Shown here: piece after piece, positions 23,561 to 35,510 of the stretch
How positions within the stretch are numbered: position 1 is the stretch's first letter
Layout of the letters: every line of letters begins with the position of its first letter
NCBI RefSeq assembly: GCF_023053635.1
Contig: NC_086188.1
Coordinates: 2,373,001 to 2,437,000, forward strand
Source of the DNA: Elgaria multicarinata webbii
Taxonomy: Eukaryota > Chordata > Lepidosauria > Squamata > Anguidae
DNA: 64,000 nt
Direction of reading: 5' to 3'
Position numbers and translations under genes: made by a program
Notes under the pieces: model-generated
Databases searched by the model: none
What the model was told of the DNA's origin: nothing
Seen by the model: the letters and a program-made list of their open reading frames with translations, nothing else

Positions 23561-25160
23561 AAACCCCATGGGTCCAGCTCTCCTGCAGAAGGGACTACGA
23601 TCAAATCTCTCTGCCGCCAAAAGTCGGAGAAGGACTGCCCGGGCTGCAAGGTAGCCTTGACTTGCTTTGTCTTCGAGAGAAGGACGCTTATCTGGCAATC
23701 CGCAGCACCGGCTGCAAAAGCCCCCCCACCCTTACAATAACTCGGCTCCTCCGGCCAAAAACAACCCCAAGAGAATGACGTTTCTGTCCCTGCCTCCCTC
23801 TCAAGGGGGCAAAACGCCAGAGCGAACTTTACGGGCGTAGCTGCGTCTTGCAATTCAGGGTTTGCGAAGTGGTGCTCTTCAGAAGCCTTGGGCTGCAGCG
23901 GCTGTGGCGGGTAGCAGTGGTAGAGGACCCAGCAGGGGGCGCTCCCCAACCGGAAAAAAAAATCCCTGGTGGGCCGTATGTGGCCCACGTGCCGCACGTT
24001 GCCCACCCTTGATTTAAGTGATAGCCCCTAGAGAGGAAAGGTGCCTAAAACGGTTAAGTGCGTGCGTGCGTGTGTGTAGAGAGAGAGAGACAGAGACAGA
24101 CAGAGAGAGACAGAGAAGCTTTTTCCCCCGACACTACAACTCAGGGATGTTGCTTTGAAAAGCAAAAGGAAGCGCTCCGTCAGGCCACACATAATGAACT
24201 CATAGCTTCTCTTGCCGCAAGAGAATTGGGGGGGGGGAGCAGCTAGGTGTTGTTGTTTTTAAAAGATTAGACCAATTTGTGGAGATGTCAACCAGCAATT
24301 CAGCTTGACGTGATAACTGGACTTGATCCGCCGTGCTCCGTACCAGTCTCTCTTGCCAAGTACCAGGCACCAGCTGGGACAGATTGGAGAGGAAGCCTCG
24401 GGCTGCCCTGCTCTGCTCGCAAGTTTCTCCAGAGGAGGCAGGGGTCCTCTCCCCCTGGACCTGATCCAGGCAAGTCCGACCTTCCTACGAAAGGATTGAA
24501 TAACCTCCCGGTGCCTCCAAAACCAGGATGAGGTTTATATAGCCGGGTGAGCTGCGAACGGAACTCCCGGTCTCGGAGACAGTATACTCTGGGTACCAGA
24601 TGGTGGAGGTAAATGGCAGGGAAAGACCTGGCCCTGCGCGGCTGACATGTGAGCCTCCCAGACTGGTGAGGAACCGGATCCACCAAATGTCAGAAGGACG
24701 TGTGGTCTCTAACAAGTAAAAAAAAAAGGCAGCCCACATCTGGGTGGCAATTGGGGGAATCCACCCGTCGTACTGAGTGCACCCCGAAAACAATCGTGTA
24801 GCTTGCCTGTAAACGAGATGAGGAAGAGGCGTCCTTGCCGCCACCGCCGCCACCCACCTCGCCGGTCGGCGAGGAGAGCTCAGCGGAAGAAGGCGTTTCA
24901 GGGAATGGATTTGGGGCCCCAGGACATAGGCTGGGGCTGAGACCCCACGGATCTGGACCTGATTTTCCAGATCTTTCTAGCAGGCTCTTCTGCAACCCAC
25001 CACCTCCAGGCGCACTGCCAAGCAGACGTCGGCACATGCTGTAACTCACAAGGCCTTTTGCGACACCGCAACGGGTGCCGTCTCTCTCTCTCTCAGCCCC
25101 TGGCACCGTTCACACATGGTGGTTTTTCAAAAAATACAGGGCGGGCAGCTACGGCCCTGC
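23561..25160. other. No gene recognised; GT/GA microsatellite
   Basis: A GTGC/GT run followed by GA/GACA repeats lies at 24057-24117. A foldback-family arm (gtggcccacgtgccgcacgt) is near 23980-24010. The overlapping frames at 24277-25106 show no domain. Confidence 0.4.
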
Positions 25161-25164
25161 AGAT

Positions 25165-25260
25165 GCCATCGGACTACAACCCCCATCATCCTTCACTACT
25201 GACTATGCTGGCAAGCAGCCTGCGTGGCAGTTACAGCCCAACAACATCTGGAGCGTTGCA
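25165..25260. repeat. Foldback element, decayed
   Basis: Inner arm ggactacaacccccatcatc and outer arm caacatctggagcgttgcaa belong to the family best seen at 52131-52251. Confidence 0.55.
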
Positions 25261-25555
25261 AATTGCCTACCCATTAAAAAAATAAAAATGTTAAAAAATG
25301 CCCTCATGAAAAGGAAAACGGTCAAGACTGAAACATGAACTCTTTTCCCAATCTTTTTTTTTTTAATTTCCAAGAAGTTACGGCCTGCCTGGTGCCAGCA
25401 TCTGGTTTATTAATGTGTGAATACGAGGCCCCGGCTCTGACAACTGATCCAGCCGTCAGCGTTAACTTCGGGCGGCAGGGCAACGGAGGGAGAGAAGGAT
25501 AGAAATGAGGGGCGATTCAGCAGGGACCAGGCCGAGTTTGAGACGTATCTGGTTT

Positions 25556-25745
25556 TTTGTATCTATTACGTTTTATCCCACCCTTCCTCTGAGTAGACCA
25601 GGGTGGAGTACACACAGGAGTAATCGCATTTTCCCCTCACAACAGCCCTTATGAAGTAAGTTTGCCTGAGAGCGAGAGACAGAGAGAAAAAGGAGGCCAA
25701 GATCACCCAGGGTGTGTTTTCATGGCGGAGGAAGAATTTGAATTC
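25556..25745 (-). repeat. CORE/MIR-type SINE
   Basis: On the minus strand a tRNA-like head is followed by the CORE signature (gtgatcttggcctcc...) and an L2-like tail (gggataaaacgtaata). Diverged. Confidence 0.55.
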
Positions 25746-25749
25746 TGCA

Positions 25750-25885
25750 CTCAGGGCCCGTCCTACCATAAGGCAGAGTGAAGTAGCTGCGTCAAGCGGC
25801 AGCCGCCAGGGGCGGCGGCAGGAAGGTGTTGGAGCAGAGAGGGCCGGCCCTGCCGTAAGGCAGAGTAAGGCAGGGAAGAGGCAAC
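25750..25885. repeat. DNA-transposon-like repeat with palindromic ends
   Basis: Contains ccgtcctaccataaggcaga near 25756-25780 and a second ggccggccctgccgtaaggc near 25841-25862. 38876-38960 carries the same motif inverted. The palindromic gggccggccc suggests a terminal inverted repeat. Confidence 0.4.
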
Positions 25886-26065
25886 AGCAAACAGTTACCC
25901 AGGCCTTTTAAAAGAATGTTTTAGCGGCTGCTCATTTTATTTTTAGTGATGTGTGTCGCCTTTTTCCAACCTTTTGTTTTGTTTCTTTACCTGCTGCGCT
26001 ATTTGTATCTTCTTTTAAAACTGTTTTTGAATTATTGTTGCTGCTTCTAAAAAAGCCCACACACG

Positions 26066-26610
26066 ATTAGGGTGCAATCCTATGCATGTTTAGCACGGAG
26101 TTGTTGGACTTTTTTCTGTCCAAACATGCATCAGCTTCATGGGGTGACCCCCTTGGGTTCTAGTATTTTGAGAGAGGGAGGAAAATGTCTCTCTGTCCAC
26201 ATTCTCCACACCAGGCATCATTTTGTACACCTCTGTCATGTCTCCCCTGAGCCTCCTTTTTTCCTAGCCAAACAATCCCAGCTGTTGTAACCTTCCCTCG
26301 TAGAGGAGATGCTTTTTCATCATTTGAGTTGCCCCTTTCTGCACTTTTTCCAGCTCTATAATGTCTTTTTTTAGGTGCGGTGACCAGAACTGTCCACAGT
26401 ATTCTAAGTGTGGTCGCGCCGTAGATTTGTATAAAGGCAGTAGGATACTGGCAGTTCTTCCTTGTAAGCAAAGAATCATTCCCCCCCCCCTTACACGCAC
26501 ACGCACACGCCCTTCACCCTCCAGAACATGGGAGAGTTCAAACGAACCCCAAAGGCAGCGAGAGACTTTCTTGTGGACAGCCAAGTAATCAAAAAACACC
26601 GTTTGCACGA
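26066..26610 (-). repeat. Foldback fragment and CR1 LINE
   Basis: 26066-26132 is a half foldback related to 16612-16706. From about 26145 a CR1 lies on the minus strand. Its ORF2 C-terminus is readable as ARPHLEYCGQFWSPHLKKD, continuing with LEKVQKGATQM, a fragment upstream of that in the 4525 copy. Confidence 0.85.
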
Positions 26611-27422
26611 AGCCGCTGTGCTATCCCGGCCCCGCTTCTATCTTTGGAAGCTGAGTTTTCGCCATCAGTGGGGATGGCTATTTCGATGGAGTCTAAAAAG
26701 AGACGTGGCCCAGGGAGGCAGCTCTTGGCCTCCGGAGCGGCAGGAATGCCTCTGATGTCTGTGTGTTTTGGCTGGGGACACTTTAATTGTGGAAACACGT
26801 AGGCCGCAAAAGGAAAACGAGAAAGAAAAAGCCGTCGCCGCGTGAGGGTGTATTCCTGTCCCCCAGAACAGCCGTCGTCAGCAGGGGCTGTCATTACGGA
26901 GCCACAAACGAGCTTTTAATGTGGAAAGAAACAGGGATCGGCCTGTAGGGGGTTAAAAAAAATGATTCTTGTAAAGAAAAGCTGGTGGAGAGAATGCCAG
27001 GGCACTGCTGTAAAAGAAAACGGCCCTACTGAATTCCTCATGTGGCCACGCCCCCTCTGCTGGCTCCGCCCCCTTTCCCCAGACCACCGGTCATTTGGAG
27101 ACTCCGCAGTTTTTGTGCCGTTTCCCCCCCCCCATTCTAAACGGCGGAAATGCCTCCCCCGAGGGAGAAAGCTAAAGTGTGCTGGTGACTTGGCCACACC
27201 CACTTTGCCTTTGGCCACGCCCACCTCTGGAATGTGGGGGGGGGGCAGGAGCTTCTTCAATATTGACATTGACCCTCAGGCTAAAAAGCGTTCAACCCCC
27301 TGGCTTTGAAATAACACCTCTGTGAAAATGAAAGCAAAGTCGGACAGGGGAACAACCAAATCGAAACTTTAGATCTTACGACTGAGTCCTGTTCTCTGTT
27401 GGACAACATTATTTGAATAGCT
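26611..27422. other. No gene recognised
   Basis: No conserved features. Frames here are short and lack motifs. Confidence 0.35.
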
Positions 27423-27499
27423 CCTTCGGGGTTCGGACTGAAACCCGGAGCGGATTCACTGCCCCATTGACATCGGAGCCACCAGCCTCCACTGGTCAA
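27423..27499. repeat. Dispersed repeat, unknown family, copy 2 of 3
   Basis: Contains ggactgaaacccggagcgga, then gattcactgccccattgaca and ccaccagcctccactgg. The same order occurs at 13031 and 43968. Confidence 0.5.
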
Positions 27500-27599
27500 T
27501 GCCAGACCTCTCCAGTTTAAATAGGGTCTGAGGCAAACAGGGATTAAAGACCCCCACCCGAGACCCTGGGGAGCCCCTCCTCATCAGAGTAGACAGTCC

Positions 27600-28110
27600 G
27601 GTTCAAATTGGATCAGTCCAGTTCTGGGCTCCACAATTCAAGAAAGACTCAGACAAGCTGGAGCGTGTTCAGAGGAGGGCAACCAGGAGGATGATCAGGG
27701 GTCTGGAAACAAAGCCCTATGAGGAGAGACTGAAAGAATGGGCAGGTTTAGCCTGGAGAAGAGAAGATTGAGGGGAGACAGGATAGCACTCTTCAAATAC
27801 TTGAAAGGTTGTCCCACAGAGGAGGGCCAGGATCTCTTCTCGATCCTCCCAGAGTGCAGGACACGGAATAACAGGCTCAAGTTAAAGGAAGCCAGATTCC
27901 AGCTAGACATCAGGAAAAACATCCTGACTGTTAGAGCAGTACGACAATGGAACCAGTTACCTAGGGAGGTTGTGGGCTCTCCCACACTAGAGGCCTTCAA
28001 GAGGCAGCTGGACAACCCTCTGTCAGGGATGCTTTAGGGTGGATTCCTGCGTTGAGCAGGGGGTTGGACTCGATGGCCTTAGAGGCCCCTTCCAACTCTG
28101 CTATTCTATG
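27600..28110 (+). repeat. CR1 LINE 3' end
   Basis: The ORF2 C-terminus is readable over about 100 residues (27738-28037) with [19 protein letters not shown] and VRQWNQLPREVVGSPTLEAF. It ends at ctattctatgag. It is closely similar to 4525-4979 and is inserted just after dispersed-repeat copy 2. Confidence 0.92.
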
Positions 28111-28239
28111 AGTGACATGACTTGGTAAAGAGCCACATGGTAACATTTGAACCCAAGTCAATGCTGGACAGAAAATCATGGAGCTTTTCTATACAAGGCA
28201 AGTTAATCCGCTGTATGTACTTTTGGTTTCTTTTCCTGC

Positions 28240-28500
28240 CTTTCCACTACATAACCTCTAGGTGGCAGTGTGGTATAGCAGAACAGTACAAATACACAAG
28301 TGGAAAATGTATTTTATATCTCTTCCACAAATAATACCTCATTTTCCCTGCTCTAAAAAAAACTTGTTGAAAGTACTGTTTTAAAAACAGAAGCCAGCCT
28401 GGATGGTTACAGTGTCTAAAGAATCTGTAAACTGTAAGTAGGGAATGATGAACACATCATAAACGTCTCATGTAGAAAAAGCTCTCTGAGAAATTAACCG
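28240..28500 (+). repeat. Dispersed repeat, unknown family, copy 1 of 2
   Basis: Shares a run of matching blocks with 32115-32400: gtggtatagcag, aaataatacc, then tgtagaaaaagctctctgaga, in the same order and spacing. No coding sequence. Confidence 0.5.
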
Positions 28501-29441
28501 GATCAGGAGGCACCGGGATTAAAACCCAGGTCTGCCTTCTCAAAGACCAACTTCGTCACTACTCATGTACCCTGGGAGGCTCCTGAAATTAATTTTTTTA
28601 AGTGTGACACTATAAGAGATTGTCTCTGAGAATGTACAAAGCACTTTCAAGACAGACAAGTACCGGGCAGGCTTGTGCTCCCAGACCTCTGCAATTAAGC
28701 AAAACTCGAAAGTTTAAAGCAGGTTGAGGGGAGACGAAAGCAAAATCACATGAACTCCTCTTGGCAGGGTCTGTGCCCCAAGCTACCAAGTCCACATGTG
28801 GCAACCAGGCCTCTGGCTTTGAAGTTTCCATCCCCAACATAAAAATTATGTGCAAATTAAGTGAAGTTCCTCCCTTCTGCCACCACCACCAACCAGCAGG
28901 AGGCCAAGCCGCTGCAGCAAACATCTGGAGTTTCTCCACTTTGATTTTTAATTTGCAAAAATTAGGAAACGGGCCAGATCCTGCCGTTGAAGAGGACTGC
29001 CGTGGGCAGAGCCCCTGCCCTCACCCAGATCTCTCTGGTTAAGGAGCTAAACCGTCGCTTGCAGCTGCAAACGCTGTGCCGATGCTGATTCATTTTGATG
29101 CTCAACGTTTACATTCGTCCGTGGGGGACAGGCGGGAGCATATTAACCTCAGACGGAAAAAATGTCAAGCGCAAGAAGAATGCGAAAACACAGCGAGGGC
29201 CACGGCCAAACCGTGGCAATTCGGCTTGGGTGGGAGGAAAATGGCTCAGATGTTCCTTCGTGTTTGGGGGCGGGGGGAGCAAAATCTCTCACCAAGACCT
29301 CTTTCAGAGGAACCCTAATTCGACCTCCTGTCCTAAGCCTGCAAACAGAGACATCCTGCAATTGTACAGCACAGTGCAAAGTTGACATAGGAAGGGGCCA
29401 CTTTGCTAGGCAAGTTCTCTGGATGTGCAAAGGTTTAGGGT
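28501..29441. other. No gene recognised
   Basis: Unique-looking sequence without motif-bearing frames. Confidence 0.35.
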
Positions 29442-30560
29442 TCATAGAACCAGAATAGCTGACCTGGAAGGGACCTCTAAGGTAGGGTGACCATATTTGG
29501 AAAACCAAAAAAGAGGACACCTAGTGTGTGTGTGGGGAAGCAGCCTTCTGAGTCCTACAGAAAGTACGTTATTCCCCCGCCACCTTAAAGAACCCGATTG
29601 GAGTGGAGGAGGGGAAAGGATTTCATTCTGCACCACCACCATCCACTCCAATTGGGGCCTTTTCTATAATGTCCACGAATGACCCACTTTCCCCTTTAAG
29701 ACCTCAATTGGAGCTCAGGGTGGGGGAATGATGTGCCTCAAGAAAGCATGTCATTCCCTCCTGCCATGCTAATGGCAGCCTTAAAGAGGAAGGTGTGTCA
29801 TTCCAGGACATTATTGAAAATTATAGAAAATCCCCCCTGACACCATGAAAAGAACAAAAAACAGGACAAATCCGGGGAAATCCTGACAGTTGGTCACCCT
29901 ATCTAAGGCCATCAAGTCCAACCCCCTGCTCAATGCAGGAATCCACCTTCAAGCATCCCCGACAGATGGCTGTCCAGCTGCCTCTTGAAGGCCTCTAGTG
30001 TGGGAGAGCCCACAACCTCCCTAGGTCATGGGTTCCATTGTCATACTGCTCTAACAGACAGGAAGTTTTTCCTGATGTCCAGCTGGAATCTAACTTCCTG
30101 TAACTTGAGCCCGTTATTTTGTGTCCTGCACTTTGGGATGATGGAGAAGAGATCCTGGCCCTCCTCTGTGTGACAACCTTTCAAGTCTTTGAAGAGTGCT
30201 CTCATATCTCCACTCAGTCTCCTCTTCTCCAGGCTAAACCTGCCCAGTTCTTTCAGTCTCTCTTCATAGGGCTTTGTTTCCAGACCCCTGATCCTCCTGG
30301 TTGCCCTCCTCTGAACTCCCTCCAGCTTGTCTGCGTCCTTCTTGAAGTGTGGTTCCCAAAACTGGACACAATACTTGAGTTGAGGCCTAACCAGTGCCCT
30401 CTTGTGATTTGGAACCTATACTTCTATTAATGCAGCCCAAAATAGCATTTGCTTTTTTTGCAGCCACATCACACTGTTGGCTCATATACAGCCTGTGATC
30501 TACGACAATTTCAAGACCCTTCTCCCCCAAGAAGGATCTTGGAATTGTAGATCACAAGCT
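29442..30560 (-). repeat. CR1 LINE carrying a MITE insertion
   Basis: The minus strand holds the CR1 tail (29442-29482), then after the insert the 3' UTR and a long stretch of ORF2 (29909-30560). The ORF2 part covers residues equivalent to the 4525 and 27600 copies and continues further upstream. Its frame contains several stops. Confidence 0.88.
29483..29901. mobile_element. Non-autonomous DNA transposon (MITE) in a CR1
   Basis: A 419-bp element with an 11-bp perfect terminal inverted repeat (tagggtgacca ... tggtcacccta). It is flanked by a 7-bp duplication, tctaagg, at 29476-29482 and 29902-29908. Removing it restores a continuous CR1. No transposase frame. Superfamily not assigned; the 7-bp duplication argues against mariner and piggyBac. 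Confidence 0.85.
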
Positions 30561-30721
30561 GAAAGATTCGACTGCAACTCCCATCAACCTGTCTTTCTAC
30601 GTTCCCACTACTGATCTGTGGTGGGCTGAAGCCACAGGGCTTTCCTCGGGGCATTTCTACACGAGGTTTTTTATCCCGCAGTCCAGCACATCTGGAGGGC
30701 AGCAGATTTGGAGAAAGCTGT

Positions 30722-32708
30722 AGGGTAGCCATGTGTCGTACTTTACATAGGCCAGTCTTCTGTTTGAAGGCTGCCAGAGGGCTGTCCTCTATTTTGAGGG
30801 GGGGGGGTCTATTTAAAAGTCTGTCCAGCCCAAGCCCATTTTAAAGATAAAGAACGATCCCGAAGAAGAGCTAAATGCCTTGGAGTTCGTCATCATCAGC
30901 CCCAAGCACCTAGGTGAGATGTATTTCTATTTAAATTAAAATAATTATTTCTACTAAGAGTAGACCCATTGCAATGAGTGGAACTTAAGTCATGACTACC
31001 TTAAGTCTCCTTCATGTCAGCAAGTCTACTTTAAGTAGGGCTTCTGTTGGACTGTACTGTATACATATAAATTAGCAGAGACAAATTTTATGTAAATTGC
31101 TGTCCTCTTTTGTCCTCCTGTTTGGCAATTTACAAATGCCACACACGCACACCCCGCTCCAGAAGTCTGGTTTAGCGCTTTAGCTAAAAACCAGAGTGCT
31201 GTGCGATCTTAAAATCTAACTTTTTCCCCTCTGATGGTATCAGGGTATTTGCTTTGCCACGTTTTGTTTCCATCAGCTGCTTCCGGTCTGTATGCCTTGG
31301 TAACACATGTTTTCTGCTCTAATAATGTCTTTTTCTAGTTCTACACCTCAATACTTTGGGTTTCGGACACTTTCTTAGTTGCTCAAAGAAATGTCAAGGA
31401 AAATGCTCGGCATGTATTACTTTTTTTTTTAAAAAAAATGTGTGTTTGTACTGTTACATACAAGAGAAAACTCAACATACAAATGTTAAACAAATGTTGT
31501 TGTTTTCTTTTTAAAGGATCTCAATCTGCAGTGACCTTCTATCATTGTTTTGAATTTACACGGCCTCTGTGCGGTGGAGGAAACTTTTGCTAAACTTTCA
31601 TGCTTTCCCACCACCCGTAGCCCCAGCGGTTCCTTAAAGGGGGCACCCTGGCCCCTTGCCAGAGACAACGTCGACTCACGAGACAAAATCTCAAACTTCT
31701 ACTATCCCCTTTAAAAAAGAAAAGAAGGAAAGTTAACTCTGTGCTGCTGATGGAGGCTTAGTTTGGGTTCCAGCTAAAAGGAAGAACATCTGGTTTGAAT
31801 CACAGCCCTGGGATAAATCAGCAACAGAAAATGTAAGGCGATATAAGCACTTCAGTTTAGGCCAAGTAAACGCACAGGAGACGTGGCTGGAAAAGACCTC
31901 TTTTGCAAAGAGGCGGAGACCAGGCTCCAAACTCAAATCTCAGTCTTGTAATGATGATAAATATTTAGCCAAAGGGTAAGTTGGGTCTTTTCTCTACCCT
32001 TCTGACCTCAGAGATTTTCAGGGCATATGAGGCTTTTATCCTGCACCTTTACTGAAACGTCTTACGGCTGGCTCTTTATACATGCTTTTTTCCAGGGGGG
32101 GGGGGGGGATGACTTCCTTTCATCATACAACCACTAGATGGTGCTGTGGTATAGCAGGATTGCACAATTACAGGAGACTCTCATTCTGCCATTTCTAAAT
32201 AATACCAGACTTTCCTCATTAGGAACACCAACAACAAAAACACCCCATAATAATGGTTGCAAAACATGGGACAGGCCCTGGAGGAAGATGATGTCACGTA
32301 AAGGACCCACAAACTACCATGAGTGAGCAATCTTTTACTATACAGTAAAAGCCTTATATAGAAAAGCTCTCAGAAACGTCACATAACTGTTCATTTCTGA
32401 TCTTTCTTGAAGCCTTTCCCAGCCTTGCTGGGGTCCCGCCACCATTATGAATCGCCAATAAGAGGAAAAATGTCACCCAAGAAGACGACCAATACTGATA
32501 TGCATAAGGTATGCATGCGCTAACTTACAGGTATAGATGCAAATTTAGAAATAACAATTAGAATTTATATGCAGTACAACTCACCGTAGACTGTGACCAA
32601 GTATCATGTGTGCCTGTCTGCGTACCAGATGGACCGCAGTTCTGGTAGTTGTCTTTAAACCAGAATTGGAATGGGCAAACTTTTAAAAGAGGGCAGCTGG
32701 CCACCCTA
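30722..32708. repeat. Composite repeat region, possibly TIR-bounded
   Basis: The left end tagggtagccatgtg and right end ggccaccctac resemble the termini of the MITE at 29483, and the left internal part (tctattttgagg) is A/T-rich repeat sequence. A clear target duplication was not seen, so the unit may be several elements. It contains the blocks at 30915-31260 (copied at 35164-35510) and 32115-32400 (copied at 28240). Confidence 0.35.
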
Positions 32709-32770
32709 CAATGACCATGCAAGCTTCCCATAGCCATGTTCATCTAAAATTTAAAATGTTCATAACATTT

Positions 32771-33310
32771 TAGTTATTTATTTATTACATTTTTATACTG
32801 CCCAATAGCTGAAGCTCTCTGGGTGGTTCACAAAAATTAAAAACCATGAAGAACATAAAAACAACCAACAAATTTAAATCACACATATGAAATACAATAT
32901 AAAAAGCACAGCCAGAATAAAACCACACAGCAAAAATTAATATAGGTTAAAATATGAGATTAAAACAGCAAAGTTTAAATTTAAGTGAAATTAGGTGTTA
33001 AAATACTGAGAAAATAAAAAAATCTTCCGCTGGCGACGTAAAGAAAACAATGTAGGTGCCAAGCGAACCTCTCTGGAGAGCTCGTTCCACAACCAGGGTG
33101 CCGCAGCAGAGAAAGCCCTCCTCCTAGTTGCCACCAGCCTCACTTCCTTCGGCAGGGGCTCACGGAGAAGGGCCCCTGTGGATGATCTTAAGGTCCAGGC
33201 AGGCACATATGGGAGGAGGCGTTCCTTCAAACCGTTTAGGGCTTTGAATGTTAATACCAGCACTTTGAAACGGGCCTGGACCTGGACTGGCAGCCAATGA
33301 AGTTGTAGAA
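32771..33310 (-). repeat. L2-type LINE 3' end
   Basis: An inverted tail and 3' UTR, then a readable ORF2 C-terminus on the minus strand (32991-33263): VLTFKALNGLKERLLPYVPA and AAPWLWNELSREVRLAPTLF. A few residues are missing relative to the 58130 copy, and the frame then decays. Confidence 0.88.
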
Positions 33311-33420
33311 GGACTCAGCTGATGCCCAGGACGCCAGGAGCAGAAGCCTGAAAGGGGATCGTGCAGGACTTCTCACACGGCGTGCGGAGATTCCAAGTGA
33401 TGCCAAGTGCAGTTCTGGAT

Positions 33421-33453
33421 GGAGGAAACTTTTGCTAAACTTTCATGCTTTCC
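33421..33453 (+). repeat. 33-base block identical to 31576-31608
   Basis: The block ggaggaaacttttgctaaac followed by tttcatgctttcc occurs identically at 31576-31608, in the same orientation. It is part of an uncharacterised dispersed repeat. Confidence 0.85.
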
Positions 33454-33779
33454 TACCGCAAGGTGCCATTTGAATGCAGACTCTGCGTCTGTGGCCAACA
33501 TCAAGTGGAAGACATCGTTCACTACATGTTAATTCGCCCTCTGTTAACACATGGATAAAGGCACGCTCTGGCAGAATCAGTTCTTTTTCTTCTGAGTGAT
33601 ACCAACAGTGATAAAGTGGCTTTGTTTTCTCTGGCATCAAAAAAAGATCAGGAAGAGAGAACTAGACAAAATTTGCCAAACTGCCATGGAGATTCAGACT
33701 GCAGAGCGAAAGCTGAGTTTTTGTTATGGTAAATTCTAAGTTATCTGTATAATTTTCTACTGCTCAAAATATTTATATT

Positions 33780-33930
33780 ACTGTATATATGTATAAATAT
33801 TTTCTTTGGGTGCATTTGTCATGGCCTTTGGCTAGTACAATAAACTTTGAACTTGGAATTAGGAAAGAGGCAACAATGCTTGGAATTAGGAATGAGGCAA
33901 CAATGCTTGGAATTAGGAAAGAGACAACGC
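33780..33930 (+). repeat. Retroelement tail with a 29-bp minisatellite
   Basis: An A/T-rich stretch ending catggcctttggctagtaca is followed by three tandem units of cttggaattaggaaagaggc + aacaatg (33854-33930), differing by one or two bases. The family is not identified. Confidence 0.65.
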
Positions 33931-34159
33931 CGTGTCCACTTCCAGACAGAGAGCTCCCTAGTGTGAACCAACATGGTGCAGCTATTCTGTCTTTGCTTCC
34001 ATAACAGATTTCTTTTTCTGGTAAGATGGAAGATGCAGTGGAAGGTTATAAACGGACAGCAGTGACGACATCCAGACCCTCATAAAATTCTGTGACCGAA
34101 GCAGGGTGACGGCACGATAAAAACCACGCCTCAAAGCACTCAAAGTGAGGGATATGTGC

Positions 34160-34288
34160 CAGCTTTTCCAAGCCTAGATGTTTTGGATGTCAGCTCCTAG
34201 CATTCTTGACCATTGGCCATGCTAACTGGGGCTGATGGGAGTTGAAGTCCAAAACATATCCGGAGCGTACCAAGTTGGCAAAGGCTGC
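34160..34288. repeat. Foldback element
   Basis: The arms gcctagatgttttggatgtc and ggagttgaagtccaaaacat, with an inner ccattggccatgcta centre, form an imperfect hairpin of the main foldback family. Confidence 0.7.
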
Positions 34289-34344
34289 TCTAGGCCATCT
34301 CAGAAACTTCCCAGGATGTGGGAGGACAGAAAACCAAGACCAGG

Positions 34345-34425
34345 TCCTTGTTGAGTGTAAGACCACCTGCTTTGCACAGAGAAACTTCCAGGTTTAATTC
34401 CTTCCAAGAGCCATTCTTTATGCAT
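34345..34425 (+). repeat. tRNA-derived SINE, head fragment
   Basis: The stretch cacctgctttgcacagagaa, then ccaggtttaattcc, matches the B-box half of the SINE at 12596 in the opposite orientation. Confidence 0.45.
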
Positions 34426-34957
34426 GTATTGGGATCTTTACAAACTGCCCTTCAAGAAAAGATGCCAGGGCACAGGGCAGTGAACGAGAAGTATATCCTA
34501 TAGAACCCACTGAAATACAATCATGAAACAACAATGAAAATAAGTCTTTTAAAAACAAACACCATAATCGGACAACAATAATGAAGCGTTTAGCCTGGTT
34601 TCTATCCGTCACCAAAAGCCAAAACGGAGAAGGTTGATAGCTAGGCAGCCATGTACACACAGCGGTTTTGATTTTGCAGATTCAAAACTCAATGCCACAG
34701 GAAAGGTTCCAGAGTCACACTGCACCGCTGGCACAAATTTGCAGAATGTATATCCTTTAGCGCCGCCTGCCAGCCGTCCCGTTGCAACGGTGCCCTTAAT
34801 GCTCCTGGTTTCGGAGCGCCCTCTTGTGGGCCATGGGCAGCATCACTATTTAAAGGCGAGCATGAAATGGTCATTGTGTTGACATGGTTTATGAAGGCGA
34901 AGGGTGCCACACAGAGGAACCGGGTGCCATTTATTTCTAAGGTGAGGGGCTTCGAAA

Positions 34958-35095
34958 GAACGTAAGAAGCTGCTTTGCACCAAACCATCTACTTACTAAC
35001 TGCACTGACTGGGCTTAACTGTCCCGGGTTTCAGACCGGCGTCTTTCCCGACCCCAACGACAAAGCCAGGGATCAAACCGGGGGGCTTGTGCATA
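34958..35095 (-). repeat. tRNA-derived SINE
   Basis: On the minus strand, a B-box-like ggtttgatccctggc is followed by the SINE body ending gcttcttacgtt. 5' truncated. Confidence 0.6.
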
Positions 35096-35163
35096 AAAAG
35101 TAGGTGGTTTCCTACCGAGAGATGGAAATTTGCAAGTGCAGGGACTTATCAAGACAGCCCCGT

Positions 35164-35510
35164 GTATTTCTATTTAAATTAAAATAACTATTTCTATACT
35201 TGCATCTCTGGGTAAAATCCAACGTAAGTTGTAGGTTGTGGGCTCTCCCACACTAGCGTCATTCAAGAAGCAGCTGGACAACTTTCTGTCAGGGATGCTT
35301 TAGGGTGGGTTCCTGCATTGAGCAGGGGGTTGGACCCGATGGCCTTGTAGGCCCCTTCCAACTCTGCTATTCTATGATTCTATGATCCTACTAAGAGCTG
35401 CAGTGAATAGGACTTAAGGCTGGCTTATTGCTTTAGTTAAAAACCAGAGTGCTGTGGAATCTTAAAAACTGCCCCCTTTTTTTTGTACCTCTGATGGTAT
35501 TGGGATTCTT
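35164..35510 (+). repeat. Second copy of the 30915-31260 block, with CR1 insert
   Basis: Shares tatttctatttaaattaaaa and aaaaccagagtgctgtg with 30915-31260, in order. A CR1 3' end (35228-35392, ending ctattctatgattctatgat) is inserted in the middle, so this copy is older than that CR1. Confidence 0.65.

Noticed and set aside
33854-33930. CRISPR-like direct repeats
   Set aside because: Three contiguous units without spacers in a eukaryotic context; a minisatellite.
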